64,000 nt of DNA from Catenuloplanes indicus (lineage in GTDB: Bacteria > Actinomycetota > Actinomycetes > Mycobacteriales > Micromonosporaceae): the NCBI RefSeq assembly GCF_030813715.1, contig NZ_JAUSUZ010000001.1:8104501-8168500 (forward strand), read 5' to 3'. A program made the position numbers and the translations under genes. A model generated the notes under the pieces. It made no database searches, had not been told where the DNA came from, and saw only the letters and a program-made list of their open reading frames with translations. The stretch's first letter is position 1, and the number at the start of each line of letters is the position of its first letter. Below, in pieces: positions 8,389 through 16,598 of the stretch.

Positions 8389-8796
8389 GTGAGATTCGTG
8401 GCGACGGTCCGGGAAGTGAGCGAGTCCACACCATCGTGGGACCCGTATGCCCGGGGCTGCCCGTCGCGTGACGTGCTCGACCAGATCGGCAGCAAATGGG
8501 CTGTCCTGGTGATGGGCGAGCTCGGCAGGCGCGGGGCACGCCGGTTCACGCAGCTGCGGCAGGAGCTCGGGGGGATCAGCGAGAAGATGCTCACCCAGAC
8601 GCTGCGCACGCTCGAACGCGACGGGCTGATCCTGCGGACGGTGTATCCGGAGGCGCCGATCCGTGTGGAGTACGAGCTGACGCCGCTCGGCCAGACCCTG
8701 CGCGGTCCCCTGAAGGCGCTCACGGAGTGGTCGACGCAGCACATCGAGGACGTTGTCGAGGCCCGCAAGAAGTACGACGAACGCACCAGAGAATAG
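8389..8796 (+). CDS. HxlR family transcriptional regulator
   Basis: A 135-residue winged-helix protein of the HxlR/MarR-like group: CPSRDVLDQIGSKWAVLVMGEL is the family signature, with a conserved Cys in the CPSRD segment that in several relatives senses electrophiles or oxidants. RFTQLRQELGGISEKMLTQTLRTLERDGLI is the recognition region and RVEYELTPLGQTL the wing. It is divergent from the NmrA-type reductase, which is its probable target. The start is a GTG. Confidence 0.9.
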   Translation: MRFVATVREVSESTPSWDPYARGCPSRDVLDQIGSKWAVLVMGELGRRGARRFTQLRQELGGISEKMLTQTLRTLERDGLILRTVYPEAPIRVEYELTPLGQTLRGPLKALTEWSTQHIEDVVEARKKYDERTRE

Positions 8797-8890
8797 CGGG
8801 CGCCTCCGGACAAGCGGGGTGATCCCGCCGGGACCCGGAACCCTGATCGGCCGGGGAACGTGCTTGCGTCGTCCACATAGAGTGATCAAC

Positions 8891-9616
8891 ATGGCGGAAC
8901 CGACGTACATGAGTCCCTTCGTGCTACCGGTCGCACCGATCGCGCCGGAGTCGCACGACCCGATCGACCTCTACCTGCCGGACGGGGACGGCCCGCACCC
9001 GGCGATCCTGTTCGTCCACGGCGGGCCGATCCCGCCGGAGATGCAACCGTCGCCGCGGCACTGGCCGGTGTTCCGCGGCTACGGCGCGCTGGCGGTGTCC
9101 CGGGGGGTGGCCGGTGCGGTGGTCGACCACCCGCTGCGGACACCGGCCGACTACCCGGCCGCGGCCGAGGCGATCGCCGCCGCGATCGAGACGGTCCGCG
9201 CCGACCCGCGCGTCGACGGCGAGCGGGTCGCGGTGTGGTATTTCTCCGGCGGCGGCATGCTCAGCTCCGCGCTGCTCCGGCAGCCGCCGGCCTGGCTGCG
9301 GTGCGTGGCGATGAACTACCCGCTGCTGGAACCGTTCCCGGGCATGGACGTGGACCCGGCGTTCCGGCCGGCGGAGACGGTCGCGTCCGCGGGTGACCTG
9401 CCGATCGTGCTGGTCCGGGCCGGGCGGGAGCACCCGTTCATCGCCGGCACGGTGGCCACGTTCGTCGCGGCGGCCGAGCGCGCGGGCGCGGACCTGCACA
9501 TCGTCGACACGCCGAACGGGCAGCACAGCTTCGACATGATCGACGACACCGACGAGTCCCGCACCGCGATCGACGCCGCGACCACCGCGGTCGTCGCCCG
9601 CCTCACCGCGTCCTGA
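8891..9616 (+). CDS. Alpha/beta hydrolase (dienelactone-hydrolase-like)
   Basis: A 241-residue alpha/beta hydrolase. ILFVHGGPIPPE provides the oxyanion-hole HGG region, WYFSGGGMLSS the nucleophile elbow (Ser, with Tyr-Phe preceding it instead of the usual Gly-x), PIVLVRAGREHPF the strand before the acid, and NGQHSFD the catalytic His. The nucleophile elbow differs from strict GxSxG, as also seen in some acetyl-xylan-esterase-like and peptidase-like members. No signal peptide, so it acts in the cytoplasm. It ends at a strong bidirectional terminator shared with the convergent kinase-like gene. Confidence 0.82.
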   Translation: MAEPTYMSPFVLPVAPIAPESHDPIDLYLPDGDGPHPAILFVHGGPIPPEMQPSPRHWPVFRGYGALAVSRGVAGAVVDHPLRTPADYPAAAEAIAAAIETVRADPRVDGERVAVWYFSGGGMLSSALLRQPPAWLRCVAMNYPLLEPFPGMDVDPAFRPAETVASAGDLPIVLVRAGREHPFIAGTVATFVAAAERAGADLHIVDTPNGQHSFDMIDDTDESRTAIDAATTAVVARLTAS

Positions 9617-9619
9617 GCC

Positions 9620-9657
9620 CCGCCGGCCCCGGGGTACGCACGCTTCGGGGCCGGCGG
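9620..9657. terminator. Bidirectional terminator hairpin
   Basis: A 12-bp perfect stem (CCGCCGGCCCCG pairing with its complement at 9646-9657) with a 14-nt loop fills the gap between convergent stop codons. No T-tract, as usual in high-GC actinobacteria. Confidence 0.75.
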
Positions 9658-9661
9658 ACGG

Positions 9662-10624
9662 TCACACCACGTCCGGCTCGGTCAGCTCGGCCAGCCAGTC
9701 CGTCACCGCGGTGGCGACGCCGCCGGACACCGGCCGGGCGGCGCCGCGCAGAGCCCGCCGCCAGGACATCGCCCGGGACACCCGGCTCACCCGGCCGGCC
9801 AGCGTGGCCGCCCGGCGCAGCGCGGCCGGGTCGCCGGGCCACGCGGACAGGTAGGCGTCGCGCAGCCGGATCAGCTCCGGCGCGCCCGGGGCGGCGCCCA
9901 GCGTGTGACCGGCGAACGACAGCGCCACCAGCAGCGACCCGAACGGGTGCGCCACGCCGGCGTCGCCCCAGTCGAAGAACCGGTACGGCGGGCCGGCGAA
10001 CACGTTCGCGTCCGTCAGGTCGTCGTGCTGCACGGTCGCCGGGACGCCGGACGCGGCCAGCTCCGCGCACCACTCCGCGAACGCGGGTGCGACCGCGGAG
10101 ACCGCGGCGTGCCGCGCCGGGCCGAGACCCGCCCGTACGTCCGGATCGGCCAGCAGCGTGGCCAGCTGCTCGGGCAGCACGTCCGGACGGTGGTCCGGCA
10201 CGCCGAGCGACAGCAGGTCGTCCGCGAGCGGCGTGGCGTCCCGCTGCAGTGCCGCGTACGCGCGCAGCATCTCCGCCCACCGGGCCGTCCGCGCCTCGCC
10301 GCCGCCGTGGGAGAGCGCGTCGCGCAGCGTCGGGCCGGCGTCCGGGGTGAGCAGCCAGCCGCGCGCGACGTCCACGGCCAGTGGGACCAGCACCCGGTCC
10401 GGCATCCGGCGGGCCAGCGCGCCGGCGAGCGCGGCCTCGTAGCGGCAGTCCGTGGTGTTGGCCTTGAACCAGCGTGGCCCGGCCACGGTCGGCACCCGGT
10501 GGGTCACCGACCAGGGACGCGACCGGACCTCCTCGACCGGGCCGGTGGCGGGCGCGTCGAGGTGCTCCCGCACCCAGCTGTGAGCAGCGGAGATCCAATC
10601 GGGATCGTGCCAGTCGTGGTCCAC
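9662..10624 (-). CDS. Aminoglycoside-phosphotransferase-fold (APH) kinase-like protein
   Basis: A protein of about 320 residues with the APH/choline-kinase catalytic loop VQHDDLTDANVF (HxDLxxxN) and the metal-binding FFDWGDAG. The N-terminal lobe shows RWFKANTT, where the Lys is probably the ATP-contacting residue. The family includes aminoglycoside kinases, macrolide kinases, homoserine kinases and many uncharacterised small-molecule kinases; nothing here indicates a substrate, so a resistance function should not be assumed. I chose the GTG at 10624, while an ATG at 10672 would add 16 residues. Confidence 0.78.
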   Translation of the reverse strand: MDHDWHDPDWISAAHSWVREHLDAPATGPVEEVRSRPWSVTHRVPTVAGPRWFKANTTDCRYEAALAGALARRMPDRVLVPLAVDVARGWLLTPDAGPTLRDALSHGGGEARTARWAEMLRAYAALQRDATPLADDLLSLGVPDHRPDVLPEQLATLLADPDVRAGLGPARHAAVSAVAPAFAEWCAELAASGVPATVQHDDLTDANVFAGPPYRFFDWGDAGVAHPFGSLLVALSFAGHTLGAAPGAPELIRLRDAYLSAWPGDPAALRRAATLAGRVSRVSRAMSWRRALRGAARPVSGGVATAVTDWLAELTEPDVV

Positions 10625-10745
10625 AGCGCGCCACGATAACGGCGGCCCGGGCGGCGCCGCACCGCATTTCACCCGCGCTCGACCCTCGACCCGCTTCCCC
10701 CCGCACCGTCGGGCTGCTCACGTCACCGACCCGGGTGGAGACACC

Positions 10746-11088
10746 GTGCCCCTTCGTACCCCCGCTGCCGTCTGGCTCACCGGCACCGCGGTGAGCCTGC
10801 TCGGCACCCAGGCCATGGCGTTCGCGCTGCTCTGGGCCGCGTCCGCGGGCGGTGCGCCGCTCGCCGCGATCACGCTGACCGCGGTCACGCTGCCCCGTGC
10901 ACCGCTGCTCCCGGCGGCACGCTCGCCGACCCCGCCGGGCCGTGGTGGTGCCGGCGCGGACGCTGCCGCTGCCGGCCACGAACAGTGCGTTCGGCGTTCT
11001 GGCCGGGCCGCACGGCGTACCGGCGCTGCTCCTGGATCGTGCGGTGGTGCCGGCGGGTGCCGGTGCGCGGGCACTGCGCGCGATGTGA
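10746..11088 (+). pseudogene. Decayed MFS transporter remnant
   Basis: The reading frame opens like an MFS transporter N-terminus (TPAAVWLTGTAVSLLGTQAMAFALLWAAS, first helix and part of the second). After PLLPAA it passes directly into a different frame reading VVVPARTLPLPATNSAFGVLAGPHG, then stops. A functional MFS protein needs about 400 residues and 12 helices, so most of the gene is deleted and frames are broken. An Ala-rich 196-codon frame across the region is not credible as a protein. Confidence 0.6.
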
Positions 11089-11113
11089 TCGGAAGTGGAT
11101 TATCGTCTGGCGG

Positions 11114-11866
11114 GTGCGTTTCCTGGCGATCGGCGACAGCTTCACCGAGGGCGTGGGCGACGAGCTGCCCGACGGGACCGTGCGGGGGTGGGCGGATCTG
11201 GTCGCGGCCGGGCTCGCGGCGGCCTCCGGCGAGACCGTGCACTACGCGAACCTGGCCGTCCGCGGGCGGCTGCTGGCCCCGATCATCGAGGACCAGCTGG
11301 AGGCGGCGCTGTCCATGTCGCCGCCGCCCACGCTGATCTCGCTGAACGGCGGCGGCAACGACATGCTGCGCCGTGGCATGGAGGTCGGCCACCTGATGCG
11401 GCTGACCGAGCGCGCGGTCGAGCGGTGCGCGGCGGCCGGTGTGCGGCTGCTGCTGATCAGCGGGCCGGACCCGTCGGGCCGGCTGCCGTTCGGCCGGCGG
11501 ATCCATCGGCGCGGCGCGGCCCTGACCGTCGCGGTCGGGGAGCTGGCGGCCCGGCACGGCCTGCCGTTCGCGAACTCGTTCGACGACGTGGAGATCCGGC
11601 GCCCGGAGTACTGGTCGGCGGACCGGCTGCACCTGAACGGCGCGGGGCACCGCCGGGTCGCGGGCATCGTGCTGACCGCGCTCGGGCACGCGGCCGAGGA
11701 CCACCGGCTGGATCCGGCGCCCGCTCCGGCACGCCGGCTCTTCGCGGAGGCCCGGTACTACCGTGAGCACGTGCTGCCGTTCGTGCAGCGCCGGCTGCGC
11801 GGGCGGTCGTCCGGCGACGGGCGCTCCGCGAAGTACCCGTCCTGGACGCCGGTCACGGCCGCCTGA
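11114..11866 (+). CDS. SGNH/GDSL hydrolase
   Basis: A 250-residue SGNH esterase/lipase-fold enzyme. Block I is FLAIGDSFTEGVGDE (nucleophile Ser), block II has the conserved Gly in the ANLAVRG segment, block III is SLNGGGNDMLR (oxyanion Asn), and block V is SADRLHLNGAGHRR (Asp and His of the triad). No signal peptide. A GTG start directly before RFLAIGDS is preferred. Substrates in this family are short acyl esters, but the specific one is unknown. It is followed by a terminator. Confidence 0.88.
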   Translation: MRFLAIGDSFTEGVGDELPDGTVRGWADLVAAGLAAASGETVHYANLAVRGRLLAPIIEDQLEAALSMSPPPTLISLNGGGNDMLRRGMEVGHLMRLTERAVERCAAAGVRLLLISGPDPSGRLPFGRRIHRRGAALTVAVGELAARHGLPFANSFDDVEIRRPEYWSADRLHLNGAGHRRVAGIVLTALGHAAEDHRLDPAPAPARRLFAEARYYREHVLPFVQRRLRGRSSGDGRSAKYPSWTPVTAA

Positions 11867-11896
11867 GGCCCGCCCGGCGATGGTCGCGGGCGGGCC
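11867..11896. terminator. Terminator hairpin after SGNH hydrolase
   Basis: GGCCCGCCCG (11867-11876) pairs with CGGGCGGGCC (11887-11896) across a 10-nt loop, immediately after the stop codon and before the convergent azoreductase end. Confidence 0.65.
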
Positions 11897-11908
11897 GTCG
11901 CGTGACGG

Positions 11909-12571
11909 TCAGGCCGTGGTGAGCGCGGCGACGCGGGCCGCGATGGTGCGGCCGTGCGCCTCCGCGGCGGTGTGCGCGTCCGCCAGCGACTGGGCGGCCA
12001 GGCCGCGCAGCGCCTCCATCGCCGGGTTCACACCGGCCAGCGTCAGTTCCGCCTCCGCGATGTGCACGTCCAGGCCGAGAATGTCGGCGAACATCCGGCG
12101 CAGGTACGGCGTGCTGTGGTCCCAGCCCTCGCGCGGCGTGCCCGGGCCGTAGGCGCCACCACGTGCGGTGACCACCACGGCCGGCCGGCCCTGGAGAATC
12201 CGGTCGCCGCTGGGCGCGAAGCGCGGCTCGGTGAGCAGCAGGTCGAACCACGCCTTCACGTGGTGCGGGATGTTCCAGTTGTACAGCGGGATCGCCAGCA
12301 GGTACGCGTCCGCGGCGAGCAGCTCGTCCGCGATGACGGTGGCCAGCGCCGCGGCGTCGCGCTGCGCGGCCGTGCGGTCCTCGACCGGGGTGAAGCCGAC
12401 GCCGACGGCGTTGCGCCAGGAGTCCGCGGGCAGCGGGTGCGCGCCCAGGTCGCGGCGCAGCACCGGCACGCCGGGGTGCGTTTCTGACCAGGCCTTCTGC
12501 ACGGTGTCGGCGACCGCGCGGGTCACCGAGCCCTCGGTGCGGATGCTGGCGTCGAGGCGGTAGAGGGTCAT
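11909..12571 (-). CDS. FMN-dependent NADH-azoreductase (AzoR-like flavodoxin-fold)
   Basis: A 220-residue flavodoxin-fold quinone/azo reductase. The FMN-phosphate loop is LDASIRTEGSVTRAVAD, the flavin-contacting loop is IPLYNWNIPHHVKAWFDLL (AzoR typically has PMYNFNIP at this place), and TARGGAYGPGTP is the third cofactor loop. By family it reduces quinones and azo dyes with NADH. It is divergent from a MarR regulator, a common layout for quinone-stress control. Confidence 0.9.
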   Translation of the reverse strand: MTLYRLDASIRTEGSVTRAVADTVQKAWSETHPGVPVLRRDLGAHPLPADSWRNAVGVGFTPVEDRTAAQRDAAALATVIADELLAADAYLLAIPLYNWNIPHHVKAWFDLLLTEPRFAPSGDRILQGRPAVVVTARGGAYGPGTPREGWDHSTPYLRRMFADILGLDVHIAEAELTLAGVNPAMEALRGLAAQSLADAHTAAEAHGRTIAARVAALTTA

Positions 12572-12602
12572 CGTCGCTCCAGGAGAGTTGCCGTTCTGTC
12601 TC

Positions 12603-12615
12603 ACAGATCGTCTGT
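12603..12615. promoter_or_regulatory. Inverted repeat in azoreductase/MarR divergent region
   Basis: ACAGA-TCG-TCTGT is a perfect 5+3+5 inverted repeat in an AT-richer gap between the divergent genes, and a related half (CACAGATC) recurs near 12650. It is a candidate operator for the MarR protein, by position. Confidence 0.42.
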
Positions 12616-12716
12616 CTGAAATACTATCTCGTCAACGGTCGTATAAATCACAGATCATCGGAAGCCCTTGGCGAATCGGGGGGTATGGCGGACGTCCGTA
12701 CTATGGGTGCGTGACC

Positions 12717-13298
12717 ATGACCGCAGCCGAAGCGCTGACCGAGATCGCCGAGCGCGCGCGGGCCTGCGCGGAGCAGGGCCACAAGCCGATCGACACCGAT
12801 CTCGGCTGGGGTCTCGGCGTGGTCTTCCGCAGCTACGTCCGCGCGTCCGAGCACGTGGTCGCGGACCTGCCGGGCGGGCCCCGGGGCTACCAGATCCTCC
12901 GGATCGCGACCGGGGAGACGGCGTACAGCCAGGCCCAACTCGCCCAGCACCTCGGCATAGACCGCACCGTGATGACATACCTGCTGGACGATCTGGAGCA
13001 GGCCGGGCTGGTCGAGCGCCGCCCGGACCCGGCCGACCGGCGCACCCGGCGGATCGTCGCCACGCCGCACGGGCACGAGCGCCTGGAGGTGCTCACCCAG
13101 GGCTTCGAGGCGGCCGAGGAGCACGTGCTGGCCACGCTCCCGGTGGGCGACCGCGCGGTGTTCCGGGTGCTGCTGCAACGACTCGCGACCACGGTCGAGG
13201 CCGAGTCCGCGGAGAACCCGTGTCAGGCGGTGGATGACAGCGCGGCACCGGCCGCCCAGGCGGTCGCTACCGGCCCGCGGCGGTCCCGCCGACGCTGA
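12717..13298 (+). CDS. MarR family transcriptional regulator
   Basis: A winged-helix regulator of about 193 residues. YSQAQLAQHLGIDRTVMTYLLDDLEQAGLVERRPDPADRRTRRIVATPHG is a textbook MarR HTH plus wing, and the flanking helices should form the dimer interface. Starts at ATG 12717 or GTG 12711 are both possible. The last 35 residues are an Ala/Arg-rich tail beyond the usual MarR length. It probably represses the divergent azoreductase and itself. Confidence 0.9.
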   Translation: MTAAEALTEIAERARACAEQGHKPIDTDLGWGLGVVFRSYVRASEHVVADLPGGPRGYQILRIATGETAYSQAQLAQHLGIDRTVMTYLLDDLEQAGLVERRPDPADRRTRRIVATPHGHERLEVLTQGFEAAEEHVLATLPVGDRAVFRVLLQRLATTVEAESAENPCQAVDDSAAPAAQAVATGPRRSRRR

Positions 13299-13316
13299 CC
13301 GGTCACCGCGGCCGGA

Positions 13317-14447
13317 TCAGGACTTCGGGCTCGGCGACGGCGACGCGCCCGGCGGCTCGGCGGACAGGCCCGCGCACTCGCGCAGCGCGGCGAACCGGGC
13401 GAGCGCGGTCTCCGCGGCCTTGCCGGCCAGCGGCTCCGCCTGACCGGTCGCGGCGGACACCCGGGCCGGGGTGAACGACGCGTCCGTCACCGCGCCGCCG
13501 TTCACGGTCACCCGCAGCACGCCGGTGTCCGGCGAGACCGGCGAGTTCTTGAACCAGACCAGATCACCCAGGCTGTACGCGACGTACGCCGAACCGAGCC
13601 AGCCGGCACCCTGCAGCGTGTGCGGCGCGCCGGTGCCGACGATCACGTCTGCGCCGGCCTCGGCCAGCGCGGACGCCAGCTGCTGCTGCTTCGGCGACGG
13701 GCACTGCGCGTCGGTCTCGCCCCACTGGTTGTAGACCACGACCACGTCCGCGGAGCGCTTGGCGTCGATCACCGCCGCGATCGCCCGCTTGGTGTCCACC
13801 GGCGCGGCCACGCCGGGCCGGCCGCCGGCGGCCGCGAAGCTCTCCGCGAACAGCGGCGTGGTGTTCAGCGCGATCACCGCGACCTTCGCACCCTGCGTCT
13901 CGGTCACCCAGGGCCGGAACGCGGCGCTCTCGTCCTGGCCGGCGCCGAACACCGGAAAACCGGCCTTGGTGGCGGCCGCGACCGTGTCGGTGAGCCCTTG
14001 CGGGCCGAAGTCGAGCACGTGGTCGCTGGCGATCGAGACCGCGTCCACGCCGGCCTCCTCCAGCGCCGCGAACGCGGTGGCGGGCGCACGGAAGTTGCCC
14101 TCGGTGCGGACCGGTGTGCCGCCCTTGGTGATCGCGGACTTGAGGTTGACCACGGTCACGTCCGGGTCGGAGAGCGCGTCCTGGAGGTCGCCGAACGCGG
14201 TGGACGGGTCGTCGAGCAGCGTGGCGGTGCGGCCGGCGAAGTGCACGTCACCGGCGAAGCCGAGCGTGATGGGCCGGGCCGGCGCGGCCGACTCGTCGAC
14301 GTACACCGGCAGGAAGGGGGTGCCGGTCGCCGCCACGGTGCCCGTGCCGCCGGCGGTGCCACAGCCGGCCGTCAGGCAGAGGACCGCCACCGGGAGAACG
14401 AGCGCACGATGCCAACCCCGTATCACGGGTGCATAGCGTAGGGACAA
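13317..14447 (-). CDS. CapA-type (PGA_cap) lipoprotein, metallophosphatase fold
   Basis: A 376-residue lipoprotein: a basic N-terminus, hydrophobic segment and lipobox ending TAGC near residue 29. The mature part has the PGA capsule/CapA calcineurin-like fold: ITLGFAGDVHFAG (metal-binding Asp and His), VVNLKSAIT in place of the usual NLE, IASDHVLDFGPQGL (normally NNHxxDxG) and VYNQWGE (usually HWGxE). Several ligand residues therefore differ from canonical CapA, e.g. Glu to Lys in the NLK position and His to Gln in the NQWG segment. No capsule genes are nearby, so the role is unknown. The C-terminus is a Ser/Pro tail. Confidence 0.8.
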   Translation of the reverse strand: MSLRYAPVIRGWHRALVLPVAVLCLTAGCGTAGGTGTVAATGTPFLPVYVDESAAPARPITLGFAGDVHFAGRTATLLDDPSTAFGDLQDALSDPDVTVVNLKSAITKGGTPVRTEGNFRAPATAFAALEEAGVDAVSIASDHVLDFGPQGLTDTVAAATKAGFPVFGAGQDESAAFRPWVTETQGAKVAVIALNTTPLFAESFAAAGGRPGVAAPVDTKRAIAAVIDAKRSADVVVVYNQWGETDAQCPSPKQQQLASALAEAGADVIVGTGAPHTLQGAGWLGSAYVAYSLGDLVWFKNSPVSPDTGVLRVTVNGGAVTDASFTPARVSAATGQAEPLAGKAAETALARFAALRECAGLSAEPPGASPSPSPKS

Positions 14448-14563
14448 ACTCGCCCGGTGCGGGTCACAGCCGGATAACGAAGTCCTAGGACGCAGGAATC
14501 GTCACGAACGGGGTGTAATCACAAGATCAGCGTGGGGCTCATGGGAGGCCGCCCACCGGGCGT

Positions 14564-14569
14564 TATAGT
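14564..14569 (+). promoter_or_regulatory. -10-like box upstream of the phosphatidyltransferase operon
   Basis: TATAGT stands out as an AT-rich hexamer about 120 nt before the GTG of the first operon gene. No clear -35 is seen at 17 nt, so it would depend on an activator or a non-consensus -35. Confidence 0.35.
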
Positions 14570-14688
14570 GGCCCGGCAGTGCGACCGACCGGCCCCCGGG
14601 CCGGACGAGACCGCACCACGGACCGCCGCCTCGGCGGAGCCGGGCATCGGTGGGGCATGCCCGGCGTGCTTGCGCGGGAGGGGAAGCT

Positions 14689-15321
14689 GTGGCGCGTCCG
14701 CCTGCGCCTTGGGCGCCCGGACAACCGCTCGAGGGCATTTTCACCGAGCGGGTCATCACCGTGCCGAATGCGATCAGCTTCGTGCGCCTGATCGGCGTGC
14801 CGGTGTTCCTCTGGCTGCTGCTCGGCTTCGACGACCAGCAGGTGGCCGCGTTGATCGTGCTCGCGATCGGCGGCACCACCGACTGGGTGGACGGCTGGGT
14901 CGCGCGCCGGCTCGGCCAGGTGAGCCGGCTCGGTGAGCTGCTCGACCCGTTCGTGGACCGGCTCTACATCGTCGCCACACTGGTCGCGTTCACGCTGACC
15001 GCGGTGGTGCCCTGGCAGTTCACGGCCGCGCTGGTGGCCCGCGAGGCGGTGCTCGGCGTCTGCCTGCTGATCCTGCGCGCGCACGGCTACGGGCCGCCGC
15101 CGGTGCACTACGTCGGCAAGACCGCCACGTTCATGCTGCTGGCCGCGTTCCCGGTGCTGCTGCTGTCGAAGGCGTCCGAGGCGGCCGGGCCGTTCGCGCA
15201 CGCGTTCGGCTGGGCCTGCGCGGTCTGGGGTCTGGTGCTCTACTGGATCGCCGCCTTCTTCTACATCTACCAGGTGTCGCTGCTGGTCCGCGCGACCCGG
15301 CCGGCGAGCGGGACGGCATGA
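14689..15321 (+). CDS. CDP-alcohol phosphatidyltransferase family protein (PgsA2-type)
   Basis: A 210-residue integral membrane enzyme carrying the family motif D-x2-D-G-x2-A-R-x8-G-x3-D-x3-D, seen as DWVDGWVARRLGQVSRLGEL and LDPFVD. Such enzymes exchange CMP of CDP-diacylglycerol for an alcohol such as glycerol phosphate, inositol phosphate or a phospholipid. GTG at 14689 is preferred, with GGGAGGGG about 8 nt upstream. It heads a block ordered like M. tuberculosis Rv1822-Rv1830, where the first gene is annotated pgsA2. The stop overlaps the next ATG (ATGA). Confidence 0.9.
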   Translation: MARPPAPWAPGQPLEGIFTERVITVPNAISFVRLIGVPVFLWLLLGFDDQQVAALIVLAIGGTTDWVDGWVARRLGQVSRLGELLDPFVDRLYIVATLVAFTLTAVVPWQFTAALVAREAVLGVCLLILRAHGYGPPPVHYVGKTATFMLLAAFPVLLLSKASEAAGPFAHAFGWACAVWGLVLYWIAAFFYIYQVSLLVRATRPASGTA

Positions 15322-16250
15322 CCGATACCCCGGAGAGCCCGAAGCGGCGACAGTACGCTCCGGACTTCCTGACCGAGCTGTTCCGCAACCCGCTCGACCC
15401 CGGGTACGCGGACGCGGCGGCCCGGCGTGCCAAGGAGGGCCCGCGGACCGGGTGGCGCGGCGCCTCCGCCCGCGGGCTCGCGCTCACCACGCTGGTGCTG
15501 GTCGGTTTCCTGTTCGCGATCGCCTACCGGCAGACCATGGCCGAGGAGCCGGCCCGGGGCAAGGCGCGCGCTGCGCTGGTCGATCAGATCCGCACCCGGC
15601 AGGACGTGGCCGAGGGCCTGGAGCAGCGGGCCGCCGCGCTGCGGGCCGAGGTGAACGCGCTGCGTGAGGCGAACCTGGAGGGCGGCACCGCGGAACGGCT
15701 GCGCAACCTGGAGGCGCTGACCGGGCTCGCCGACGTCGAGGGCGACGGCGTGACGGTGACGGTCGCGGACGGGGACGCGCACGTCGACGTGGTCACCGGC
15801 GGCAGCAAGAAGGTCTCCAAGGTGCTCGACCGGGACCTGCAGGACATCGCGAACGCGCTCTGGGCGACCGGTGCGGAGGCGATCGCGATCAACGGTGAGC
15901 GGCTGACCGCCACGTCCACGATCCGGGCCGCGGGCGAGGCGATCCTGGTCGACTTCGCGCCGGTCACCAGCCCGTACGAGGTGACCGCGATCGGGCCGGA
16001 CGACCTGAAGGACCGCTTCGAGGAGACCGGCACCGCGTCGCTGTTCCGCGCGCTGGTCGACAAGTACGGCATGAAGTTCCAGGTCGACGACCGTGACGAC
16101 CTGAAGCTGCCGGCGGCGGCCGGTGGCGACCTGGAGCATGCCTACCGTTCGCCGGAGCCGACACCGCCCGCGACCGGCACCGGCACGCCCGCGACCAGCG
16201 GCACCGGCACACCCACCCCGACCACTCCGACCTCCCCGGAAGGCGACTGA
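15318..16250 (+). CDS. DUF881 family membrane protein (first copy)
   Basis: A 310-residue protein with a short cytoplasmic N-terminus, one membrane helix (about residues 53-71), a coiled-coil stretch (AEGLEQRAAALRAEVNALREANLEG) and an extracytoplasmic DUF881 domain (DIANALWATGAEAIAINGERLTATSTIRAAG; the INGxR segment is the family hallmark). The C-terminus is a Thr/Pro/Gly tail. DUF881 proteins occur with the small basic protein and near division genes in actinobacteria and firmicutes; the function is not established. ATGA overlap with the gene before it. Confidence 0.9.
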   Translation: MTDTPESPKRRQYAPDFLTELFRNPLDPGYADAAARRAKEGPRTGWRGASARGLALTTLVLVGFLFAIAYRQTMAEEPARGKARAALVDQIRTRQDVAEGLEQRAAALRAEVNALREANLEGGTAERLRNLEALTGLADVEGDGVTVTVADGDAHVDVVTGGSKKVSKVLDRDLQDIANALWATGAEAIAINGERLTATSTIRAAGEAILVDFAPVTSPYEVTAIGPDDLKDRFEETGTASLFRALVDKYGMKFQVDDRDDLKLPAAAGGDLEHAYRSPEPTPPATGTGTPATSGTGTPTPTTPTSPEGD

Positions 16251-16582
16251 TGTACGCGGTCATCGCGTTGATAGCGGGCGTCCTGCTCGGCGTGTTCCTG
16301 GACCCGACCGTGCCACCGGCGCTCCAGCCGTACCTGCCGATCGCGGTGGTCGCGGCGCTGGACGCGGTGTTCGGCGGCGTCCGGGCGCGGCTCGACCGGA
16401 ACTTCGACGACAAGCAGTTCGTGATCTCGTTCATCTCGAACGTGCTGGTCGCGGCCGTGATCGTCTACCTGGGTGACCAGCTGGGCGTGGGCGGGCAGCT
16501 GTCCACCGGCGTCGTGGTCGTGCTCGGCGTCCGGATCTTCGGCAACGTGGCCGCCATCCGCCGCCACCTGTTCAGCGCCTGA
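16250..16582 (+). CDS. Small basic family protein (DUF1290/Sbp)
   Basis: A 110-residue protein with three hydrophobic segments: MYAVIALIAGVLLGVFLDPTVP at the start, a central AALDAVFGGVRARLDRNFDDKQFV that is highly conserved, and a C-terminal helix pair. It always occurs between DUF881 genes in the actinobacterial block; Bacillus Sbp behaves similarly. Role unknown, presumed membrane partner of the DUF881 proteins. The ATG overlaps the previous stop. Confidence 0.92.
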   Translation: MYAVIALIAGVLLGVFLDPTVPPALQPYLPIAVVAALDAVFGGVRARLDRNFDDKQFVISFISNVLVAAVIVYLGDQLGVGGQLSTGVVVVLGVRIFGNVAAIRRHLFSA

Positions 16583-16598
16583 CGGGTAGCGTAGGCCG

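Noticed and set aside
9662-10624. Aminoglycoside resistance gene
   Set aside because: Only the general APH kinase motifs are visible; the fold is shared by many non-resistance kinases and there is no context of antibiotic production or a mobile element.
10746-11336. Intact 196-residue protein starting at 10746
   Set aside because: After 56 residues the frame turns into an Ala/Gly/Arg-rich sequence and overlaps the SGNH hydrolase; it is the relic of an MFS transporter.
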